A stretch of DNA of 11,054 nt from an uncultured Clostridia bacterium (GTDB lineage Bacteria > Bacillota > Clostridia > Saccharofermentanales > Saccharofermentanaceae). The stretch spans positions 1 to 11,054 of the forward strand of contig CAMNNN010000024.1 of NCBI GenBank assembly GCA_946545505.1, in the 5' to 3' direction. The translations under genes and the position numbers were made by a program. The notes below the pieces were generated by a model, which saw only the letters and a program-made list of their open reading frames with translations, did not search any database and had not been told where the DNA came from. This document shows positions 1 to 6,243 of this stretch, piece after piece; position 1 is the first letter of the stretch, and each line of letters starts with the position of its first letter.

Positions 1-30
1 CTGACATCGACAAGGTACGATATAACATGA
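1..30 (+). other. Possible 3' end of an upstream gene overlapping the HAD gene
   Basis: Reading frame 1 is open from the window edge (L-T-S-T-R-Y-D-I-T) and stops at TGA 28-30. This overlaps the ATG at 27 in the ATGA arrangement used elsewhere in this window (3458, 9381). With nine codons nothing can be said about the product. Frame 3, the frame of the HAD gene, is also open to the left edge, so these bases could instead be an N-terminal extension of that gene. Confidence 0.3.
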
Positions 31-692
31 GTAAATACGAAGCAGTCTTATTTGATCTCGACGGAACGTTGCTCGACACATCGGAGGGCATCGTTAAATC
101 AGTTAAAGAAACGATAGAACATTACGATCTGGTAAGGCTGCCTGACGAGGATCTTCTTAAGTTTATAGGACCTCCGATCGAGTGGTCGTTCGAGGGAAGA
201 TGCGGTGTTAAAGGCGACTTCCTGACAGAGGTCACGGCTTATTTCAGAGACAGATACAGCAACCATAACCTGCTTCTCGCTCAGCCTTATGAGGGCATAT
301 ATGACCTTCTCGGATTCCTTAATGATAAGGACATCCCGGTAGGCATCGCGACTTATAAGAAGCAGGATTATGCCGAGAAGCTTCTCATTGCAAAAGGATT
401 CGATAAATACACGGATCATATCAACGGTTCCGATTACGGCGGTAAGCTTTTGAAGAAAGATATCATTAAGTTGTGCATTGATTCGCTCGGTGTCAGCGAT
501 ATAAGCAAGGTGCTGATGGTCGGCGATTCAAACCACGATGCCAATGGCGCGAAGCTTGCAGGCGCACCCTTCGCGGGCGTGTCGTACGGTTTCGGTTTCG
601 GTCCGTTCGGAGGCGAAGATATTAATGATTTTGAGCACGTTTTCTATGCGGATAAACCGATGGATCTGACGGTGCTCTTCGAGGAGGGATAA
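27..692 (+). CDS. HAD-superfamily hydrolase, phosphoglycolate phosphatase-like
   Basis: This is a 221-residue cytoplasmic phosphatase of the haloacid dehalogenase superfamily, subfamily I with a helical C1 cap. Motif I is FDLDGT at residues 9-14, with nucleophile Asp10 and acid/base Asp12. Motif II Thr109 follows the strand PVGIAT. Lysines at 140-144 supply motif III, and motif IV is GDSNHD at 166-171 (Mg-binding Asp167 and Asp171). All catalytic residues are present and the length is normal for the PGP/Gph/YjjG group. Its stop codon is one base before the start of the next gene, so it is very probably co-transcribed with the sugar/ThDP genes. In such a cluster a HAD enzyme may dephosphorylate a sugar phosphate, but a general housekeeping phosphatase is equally possible. 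ATG 27 has only a weak AAGG upstream and the frame is open to the window edge, so the start is not fully certain. Confidence 0.85.
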   Translation: MSKYEAVLFDLDGTLLDTSEGIVKSVKETIEHYDLVRLPDEDLLKFIGPPIEWSFEGRCGVKGDFLTEVTAYFRDRYSNHNLLLAQPYEGIYDLLGFLNDKDIPVGIATYKKQDYAEKLLIAKGFDKYTDHINGSDYGGKLLKKDIIKLCIDSLGVSDISKVLMVGDSNHDANGAKLAGAPFAGVSYGFGFGPFGGEDINDFEHVFYADKPMDLTVLFEEG

Positions 693-693
693 G

Positions 694-2517
694 ATGAAGA
701 AAGTAGCACAGATAATAGCAGATTTTCTTGCAGATAAGGGTGTGACGGACGTCTTTACCATAACGGGCGGCGGCGCGATGCATCTTAACGACGCATTTGG
801 TCACTCGGACAGATTAAAGTGCACATATAATCATCATGAGCAGGCCTGCTCCATAGCAGCAGAGGGTTACGCGAGACTTACGGGTAAGATCGCTGCGGTA
901 TGCGTTACTTCCGGCCCCGGCGGTACAAATGCCATAACGGGTGTCATGGGAGGTTACCTCGATTCCGTTCCCATGTTCATAGTATCGGGGCAGGTAAAGC
1001 GCGAGACGACCTTGTGGTCTGTGCCGGAACTTAACTTAAGACAGCTCGGCGACCAGGAGTTCCCCATCGTGGATGCGGTCTCCTGTATGACAAAGTATGC
1101 CGTTATGATCACCGAGCCTGAGGAGATTTACTACCACCTCGAAAAGGCATGGTGCCTCGCGAACTCCGGCCGTAAGGGCCCCGTTTGGATTGATGTTCCG
1201 CTCGACGTGCAGGCAGCTCCCGTGGACCCTGTGAAGCTTCGTCATTTCGAGGGAAGTGAAGAAGAGAAGAAGATACTTGCTGAGCAGAAGCCCGTTTACG
1301 ATGAGGCTCTCACAGCTCAGATCCTTGATCTTATCGGCAAGGCACAGCGTCCTGTAATGATCGTCGGCGAAGGCATCAGATTCGCAGGCGTGAAGGATAA
1401 GATGCTTAAGGTAATGGATATGCTCAAGATTCCTGTAGTTACCGCGTGGAACGCACACGATCTTGTTGACGATAACAACTCTTATTACTGCGGACGTCCG
1501 GGCACAGTCGGTACCCGCGGCGGCAACTTCGTAATGCAGGGCAGCGATCTTATCTTGTCGCTGGGCTGCAGACTTAATATCAGACAGATAAGCTATAACT
1601 TTGACGGCTGGTCTCCCGATGCATATAAGATCATGGTTGATATCGATGAGGCGGAGCTTAACAAGCCCACGATCAAGATCGACATGAAGGTTCATGCAGA
1701 TGTAACTGACGTTCTGGATTCAATCATCGCATCGGGCTTCGACGGCGGTGATACACATGCGGATTGGCTTAAGTGGAGCCGCGATGTTGATGCGAAGTAT
1801 CCCGCGTGCATTCCCTCTTATGAGGAGAAGAGAAGTCCTATCAATCCTTATGTCTTTATAGACAGATTCTCCAAGGTGCTCGCCGATGACGATGCAGTTA
1901 TATGCGGCAACGGTTCCGCCTGCGTAGTTACTTTCCAGGGTATGCATGTTAAGAAGGAGACGAGACTGTTCACGAATTCCGGATGTGCCGCGATGGGTTA
2001 CGGTTTCCCGGCGGCATTGGGATGTGCAGTTTCCAGAGGCGATAAGAGGACCATTTGCATAGACGGCGACGGTTCATTCCAGATGAACATTCAGGAGATG
2101 CAGACTGTTATCTATAACAAGCTTCCGCTTAAGACATTCATCATCAATAACAACGGTTATCATTCCATAAGACAGACACAGACAGCGAAGTTCAATCCTC
2201 CTCTCGTAGGCGTATGCGACGGCAACGGACTTTCTTTCCCTGATCTGTCCAAGCTCGCACCTGCGTACGGAATGCGCTATGTGAAGATAGATAATGCCGA
2301 TGAGATCGAGGCGAAGGTCCTCGAGACTCTCGAGGGCGATGACCCGGTATTGTGCGAGGTAATCGTCGATCCCGGCCAGAACTTCGAACCTAAGCTCAGC
2401 AGCAAGGTATTGCCGGACGGTAAGATCGTATCGCCTCCTATCGACGATATGTTCCCGTTCCTGCCAAGAGAAGAGTTTGATGCGGTTAAGGCATCGATGC
2501 CCGGAAGGAAGGTATAA
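694..2517 (+). CDS. Acetolactate synthase-like thiamine diphosphate-dependent enzyme
   Basis: The 607-residue protein has the three-domain layout of the acetohydroxyacid synthase/pyruvate oxidase family. The N-terminal PYR domain (about 1-170) carries the ThDP-activating glutamate Glu49 in NHHEQA and the TSGPG loop. The central domain (about 200-345) includes a GTRGGNF...SDLILSLG segment like that which binds FAD in acetolactate synthases. The C-terminal PP domain (about 375-570) has the Mg/ThDP motif GDGS at 458-461 ending in NNN at 485-487. The family forms or breaks C-C bonds next to a carbonyl, usually from pyruvate. No small regulatory subunit or other branched-chain amino acid gene adjoins it; it sits between a HAD phosphatase and a nucleotide-sugar-type SDR. 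I therefore infer a carboligase or decarboxylase in sugar biosynthesis, analogous to YerE, rather than IlvB. Between GQV (99-101) and the QE at 121-122 it is roughly nine residues longer than I recall for IlvB/IlvI. The start has a strong GAGGAGGG site at 681-688. Confidence 0.85.
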   Translation: MKKVAQIIADFLADKGVTDVFTITGGGAMHLNDAFGHSDRLKCTYNHHEQACSIAAEGYARLTGKIAAVCVTSGPGGTNAITGVMGGYLDSVPMFIVSGQVKRETTLWSVPELNLRQLGDQEFPIVDAVSCMTKYAVMITEPEEIYYHLEKAWCLANSGRKGPVWIDVPLDVQAAPVDPVKLRHFEGSEEEKKILAEQKPVYDEALTAQILDLIGKAQRPVMIVGEGIRFAGVKDKMLKVMDMLKIPVVTAWNAHDLVDDNNSYYCGRPGTVGTRGGNFVMQGSDLILSLGCRLNIRQISYNFDGWSPDAYKIMVDIDEAELNKPTIKIDMKVHADVTDVLDSIIASGFDGGDTHADWLKWSRDVDAKYPACIPSYEEKRSPINPYVFIDRFSKVLADDDAVICGNGSACVVTFQGMHVKKETRLFTNSGCAAMGYGFPAALGCAVSRGDKRTICIDGDGSFQMNIQEMQTVIYNKLPLKTFIINNNGYHSIRQTQTAKFNPPLVGVCDGNGLSFPDLSKLAPAYGMRYVKIDNADEIEAKVLETLEGDDPVLCEVIVDPGQNFEPKLSSKVLPDGKIVSPPIDDMFPFLPREEFDAVKASMPGRKV

Positions 2518-2519
2518 GT

Positions 2520-3461
2520 ATGAGCCGTGCAATAGTTACAGGATCGACAGGTATGCTCGGAGTTGCTACGATCGAAGTCCTTCTCAAGGAAGGATATGAG
2601 GTCATTGCCATAGCTCGTCCCGGATCATCAAGACTTAAGAACATTCCCGACGATGAGAATGTAACTATCGTTGAACTCGATCTTAATGAGATAGACACTC
2701 TCCCCGAAGTCCTTGAAGCTTCAGGCATCGAAAGTGCAGACCTGTTCTTCCATTTCTCATGGGATGGTACCCACGGGGCGTCAAGAGACGACATGGATAT
2801 TCAGCTCGCGAATCTCAAGGCTTCGATCGCTGCGGTAAGAGCTGCTGCTGCACTCAAGTGTTCCACTTTCTTAGGCGCGGGATCACAGGCTGAATGCGGT
2901 CCGGTGAAGGATGGTGTCAAGGTAGCGCCCGATACGCCCTGTTTCCCGACCAACGGTTACGGAATCGGAAAACTCGCTGCAGGCCAGATGACCAGGATCG
3001 AAGCCGGGAAGCTCGGCATGAAGCATGTCTGGTGCAGGATCTTAAGCGTTTACGGTCCCTGCGACGGCGCACACACAATGGTTATGAGCGGCATCGGGCT
3101 TATGCTCGAGGGCAAGAAGGCGTCTTACACGAAGGCTGAGCAGATGTGGGATTACATCTACTGCAAGGATGCGGCGAGGGCGTTCTTTCTCGCTGCAACC
3201 AAAGGGAAAGACAAGGCAGTTTACTGCATAGGCTCAGGTTCCGTAAGAAGACTGAGTGAATATATTGAAGCTATAAGAAATGCGATCAATCCCTCACTTC
3301 CGATAGGCTTCGGTGAGGTCGAATACTATCCGGGCCAGGTCATGTATCTGTGCGCGGATACTTCATCTTTGGTAGAGGATACGGGTTTTGTTCCCGAGTA
3401 TTCCTTCGAGAAGGGAATAGAAGAGACGGTTGATTGGTTCAGGGAGGAGTTCCACGTATGA
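2520..3461 (+). CDS. Extended SDR, NAD(P)-dependent nucleotide-sugar epimerase/reductase
   Basis: This 313-residue protein is an extended short-chain dehydrogenase/reductase. The N-terminal Rossmann motif is TGSTGMLG (residues 7-14, TGxxGxxG type). The catalytic residues are Ser122 in GAGSQAE and the Y147-x3-K151 pair in NGYGIGK. WDYIYCKDAARA further on is typical of enzymes acting on NDP-sugars. The HFSWDG and GAGSQAE segments resemble the group that includes CDP-abequose synthase, dTDP-6-deoxy-talose reductase and YerF, which reduce keto groups of NDP-deoxysugars. That subgroup assignment is from memory of the family and is tentative. The gene begins two bases after the ThDP enzyme's stop with AAGGAAGG at about 2505-2512, and its stop overlaps the next start by four bases. 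The arrangement suggests it reduces or epimerises the ThDP enzyme's product. Confidence 0.85.
   Translation: MSRAIVTGSTGMLGVATIEVLLKEGYEVIAIARPGSSRLKNIPDDENVTIVELDLNEIDTLPEVLEASGIESADLFFHFSWDGTHGASRDDMDIQLANLKASIAAVRAAAALKCSTFLGAGSQAECGPVKDGVKVAPDTPCFPTNGYGIGKLAAGQMTRIEAGKLGMKHVWCRILSVYGPCDGAHTMVMSGIGLMLEGKKASYTKAEQMWDYIYCKDAARAFFLAATKGKDKAVYCIGSGSVRRLSEYIEAIRNAINPSLPIGFGEVEYYPGQVMYLCADTSSLVEDTGFVPEYSFEKGIEETVDWFREEFHV
3441..3449 (+). promoter_or_regulatory. Ribosome binding site fixing the GtrB-like start at 3458
   Basis: AGGGAGGAG lies eight bases before ATG 3458. It supports this ATG over the in-frame TTG at 3434, which would add eight residues ahead of the conserved ISILIPCYNEE strand that normally opens GT2 enzymes. 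The site lies inside the SDR coding sequence, so translation is probably coupled. Confidence 0.75.
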
Positions 3462-4408
3462 AGAAGATCAGTATCTTAATACCTTGCTATAACGAGGAAG
3501 AGAATGTAGGACCTATGTCCGAGGCTCTCGTTAAAATGTTCGCACAGGATCTTCCTGACTATGATTACGAGATCGTGTTCATCGATAACGATTCCAAAGA
3601 CCTGACGCGCCCGAAGCTTCGTCAAATCTGCGAAGACAATCCGAAGATCAAGGCGATCTTCAATGCCAGAAACTTCGGTCAGAATAATTCGCCTTATTAC
3701 GGCATACTTCAGACGACGGGCGACTGCACAATATCAATGGCATGTGATTTCCAGGATCCCGTTGAGATGATCCCGAAGTATGTTCACGAGTGGGAGAACG
3801 GCTACAAGATAGTAGTCGGCGTTAAGACTTCTTCTAAGGAGAACGGATTCGTTTATTTCTTAAGGAGCATCTACTATAAGTTGATTAAAAAGTTCTCTGA
3901 TGTAGAACAGATCGAGCATTTCACAGGAGCCGGACTTTACGACAGAAGCTTCGTTAATGTAATGAGAGATCTTAAGGATCCGAAACCGTTCTTAAGAGGT
4001 ATCGTCGGAGAGCTCGGATTCAAGATCAAGGAGATCCCGTTCGAGCAGCCTCAAAGAAGAGCCGGTAAGACGCATAACAACTTCTACACACTTTATGATA
4101 CGGCTATGCTGTCCATCACTTCATATACGAAGATCGGTCTTCGTATCGCTACATTCGGAGGCGGAATAATAGCTGCGCTGAGTCTTATCGTCGCTCTTGT
4201 ATATCTCATTCTGAAGCTTTGCAACTGGTATGACTTCGATGCAGGTATGGCGCCTGTCACGATCGGTATGTTCGTCTTAGGCTCTATGCAGATTTTCTTC
4301 ATAGGATTTCTCGGCGAATACATTCTTAACATCAATGAGCGAATCATGAACAGGCCTCTTGTTGTAGAAGAGGAGAGAATTAATTTCGATGAGCCTGAGA
4401 AGTCTTAA
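3458..4408 (+). CDS. GT2 family glycosyltransferase, GtrB/DPM1-like, membrane-anchored
   Basis: The 316-residue enzyme has an N-terminal GT-A catalytic domain (about 1-215). Residues 4-15 read ISILIPCYNEEE, the nucleotide-binding IDNDSKD is at 42-48, and the metal/donor motif DFQDP at 97-101 matches DLQDP of polyprenyl-phosphate glycosyltransferases. Two transmembrane helices follow at about 226-252 and 266-290, then FLGEYILNINER and a short charged tail, as in GtrB, CsbB and ArnC-like proteins. Family members move a sugar from UDP- or GDP-sugar to undecaprenyl phosphate on the cytoplasmic face. Deviations include a lysine in GVKTSS where many relatives have GxR. It starts in an ATGA overlap with the SDR gene and overlaps the following membrane protein by 20 bases, suggesting those two act together. 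The donor sugar cannot be told from the sequence. Confidence 0.88.
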   Translation: MKKISILIPCYNEEENVGPMSEALVKMFAQDLPDYDYEIVFIDNDSKDLTRPKLRQICEDNPKIKAIFNARNFGQNNSPYYGILQTTGDCTISMACDFQDPVEMIPKYVHEWENGYKIVVGVKTSSKENGFVYFLRSIYYKLIKKFSDVEQIEHFTGAGLYDRSFVNVMRDLKDPKPFLRGIVGELGFKIKEIPFEQPQRRAGKTHNNFYTLYDTAMLSITSYTKIGLRIATFGGGIIAALSLIVALVYLILKLCNWYDFDAGMAPVTIGMFVLGSMQIFFIGFLGEYILNINERIMNRPLVVEEERINFDEPEKS

Positions 4409-6197
4409 GCCAGATAAGGAAACCGTCTGGACCGGACTTTCCGGTGTGTTCGCTGCGATGCTCGCGGCGCTTGTCTGCTACTTCCTTAAGGATGAGGTCC
4501 TGGGATGCCATGACTCTTTCTATGACTTTATCTTTGCCCGTATGCACACTTTCAGGGAGTGGTACGCTCATGTTCTCGAGTTCAATCTTGCCAGAGGACG
4601 TGTGGGCTTTTTGTCCGCGCTTGCCGCAACATTCCGCTACTATGTCTTAAGTACGGGAAACTTCAGGGCCATCTGGCTTCTGCAGCAGATTCCTATCTGG
4701 TTTACGGTCGGCCTCATATCATTTGTTACGGGAAGGAAGACCCGCCCGGTTTACGGCATAATGTTCGCCGTATTCTATTCCGTTTTCTGTCAGATCGATA
4801 CCAACCATAACCTCATGGACTGCTATCCTTTTGACTTCATGTACGGAATGTCTCTCATGGTGCTCGGGCTGTTCCTTTACGATTGCTGGTTAGGTAATCC
4901 GGGCAAGAAGAGCTCTGTTATCTGTATCATCTTAAGCGTTTTCTGCTATTACGAGTCCATGACTGTTTATGAGCCCTTCATAACAGCCTGCTTTATCTAT
5001 GCGCTCATCTCGTTCGCACATGTATGGAAGCAAAGAGGCGAACTTAAGAAGAAGGCTTTCCTGAAGTTTATCGTAAGACTTATACCTCACGCGGTAACTG
5101 CGGTAGTATTCATCGGCATACTTGAGTACATCAAGATGAACCCGATCGCTCAGTCGGTCGAGGTTACTGCCGTTGATGAATATGGTGACTTCAACGACTT
5201 CATCAACACATGGTCTACTTTCTCGCTCTCGCTTTTCCCTCTGTCGAACTCCGATCATGTCAATGTGATCACGAGCTTCCAGACACTTCTGAACGGAATG
5301 TTTCTGCCCGTGTTCTCCTTCTGTGCGGCAGCGGCTGTTATCTGCTCTTTCCTGGCTTCACGCCATATGAAGGTATCGAAGGAGGAAAGAAAAGACATAA
5401 GCTTCAACCTTCTTATTCTGTCAATCTCGGGCTTACTGTTCGCGGTATTCTTTACGCTCCCGCATTCCATGACCGCCAATTACCAGATGTGGGTAAGAGA
5501 ACTTAATGCCAAAGGCTATCTCACATCATCGCTTTGCTACTTCGGCTGGGCTTTGATGTTCTCCTGCCTCATATCGATGCTCATCAATGTGTTGTCACAC
5601 AGAAATAAGACGGTTCTGATATCTTCAATGCTTGTTACGGCTTTCCTGTTCTTCACGGCTGCCGAGGTTACGATGAATATCAACATGGACTTCAGAGATG
5701 ATGATGCAGTCACAGGACAGCAGATGTCTTACCGTGCACAGGCATTCTACACGTTCTTCTCCAGCGAGTATGCCAACAAGTATGCTGCTATCCTTATCTA
5801 TGTTCCCGGATTAAGCGGAATTCACTTCGAGATGGACATCGACGACGGCTATGCTGACTTCGAGAGCGGAAGGGAACTGACGCTTACAAACAACTTAAGG
5901 GAGTTCAGACGCGAGTCGGTCTACTACGACTACTGCGGTGTGTACCAGTATCTGCCTTCTTCGGATGCTGCATGGTACACCAGTATAGAGAATCCGTCCG
6001 ATCCCCCGTCAGAATGGGTGAGCAACGGCCATCTCGTGCTGATATCGACATATCCTTCCGTATATGACTTTGCTTATACCGAGCACGACTCGGGACAGAC
6101 TATTACACAGTCTGTTGATATGGGCCGTATGGAACTGTTTGTAATTGAGGATAATCAGCCCGCGGATGCGGATTCTTTGACGGTTACTGTTAGATAA
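4389..6197 (+). CDS. Polytopic membrane protein, possible GtrII/GT-C-like glycosyltransferase
   Basis: This is a 602-residue integral membrane protein. About eleven hydrophobic segments can be picked out: near 12-33, 94-115, about 120-137, 147-170, 176-190, 195-215, 228-250, and four more between about 295 and 430. A hydrophilic C-terminal part of about 170 residues follows, predicted to lie outside the cell. The first outer loop carries acidic residues (Asp42, Asp46 in CHDSFYDF) and is followed by an ARGRVG segment. That resembles the acidic loop plus GR(W) pattern of glucosyltransferase GtrII and other GT-C enzymes using lipid-linked sugars. The resemblance is by architecture and context, not a confident family match. 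Its start lies 20 bases inside the GtrB-like gene, with a loosely spaced GGAG near 4373-4376. The likely role is transfer of the sugar loaded by the upstream enzyme onto a surface glycan. A polymerase or an unrelated surface protein is possible. Confidence 0.6.
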   Translation: MSLRSLKPDKETVWTGLSGVFAAMLAALVCYFLKDEVLGCHDSFYDFIFARMHTFREWYAHVLEFNLARGRVGFLSALAATFRYYVLSTGNFRAIWLLQQIPIWFTVGLISFVTGRKTRPVYGIMFAVFYSVFCQIDTNHNLMDCYPFDFMYGMSLMVLGLFLYDCWLGNPGKKSSVICIILSVFCYYESMTVYEPFITACFIYALISFAHVWKQRGELKKKAFLKFIVRLIPHAVTAVVFIGILEYIKMNPIAQSVEVTAVDEYGDFNDFINTWSTFSLSLFPLSNSDHVNVITSFQTLLNGMFLPVFSFCAAAAVICSFLASRHMKVSKEERKDISFNLLILSISGLLFAVFFTLPHSMTANYQMWVRELNAKGYLTSSLCYFGWALMFSCLISMLINVLSHRNKTVLISSMLVTAFLFFTAAEVTMNINMDFRDDDAVTGQQMSYRAQAFYTFFSSEYANKYAAILIYVPGLSGIHFEMDIDDGYADFESGRELTLTNNLREFRRESVYYDYCGVYQYLPSSDAAWYTSIENPSDPPSEWVSNGHLVLISTYPSVYDFAYTEHDSGQTITQSVDMGRMELFVIEDNQPADADSLTVTVR

Positions 6198-6216
6198 GGT
6201 TGCTTTATGATACAAT
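6187..6216 (+). promoter_or_regulatory. Candidate extended -10 sigma-A promoter for the lipoprotein-gat genes
   Basis: TGATACAAT at 6208-6216 fits an extended -10 (TG-N-TACAAT). A poor -35 (CTGTTA, 6187-6192) stands 18 bases upstream, overlapping the end of the membrane protein gene. Transcription would begin near 6223, leaving a leader of about 20 bases with GGAG at 6229-6232, 11 bases before ATG 6244. This is the only junction in the window with room for a promoter. I see no hairpin-plus-T-run terminator, so read-through from upstream remains possible. Confidence 0.45.
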
Positions 6217-6243
6217 GGCGCATTGAATGGAGTGTTATAAATT

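Noticed and set aside
1036..1695. A 219-codon open frame on the minus strand
   Set aside because: It lies wholly within the ThDP enzyme gene, whose + strand product has intact family motifs. The minus-strand product has no recognisable domain and no ribosome binding site I would trust.
694..2517. Calling the ThDP enzyme IlvB (biosynthetic acetolactate synthase)
   Set aside because: There is no ilvN, ilvC or ilvD neighbour and the context is nucleotide-sugar and glycosyltransferase genes. The family match alone does not justify the symbol.
6177..6211. TTGACG (6177-6182) as the -35 partner of TATGAT (6206-6211) or TACAAT (6211-6216)
   Set aside because: The spacers are 23 and 28 bases, well outside the usual 16-18. 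The extended -10 reading with a weak -35 is preferred.
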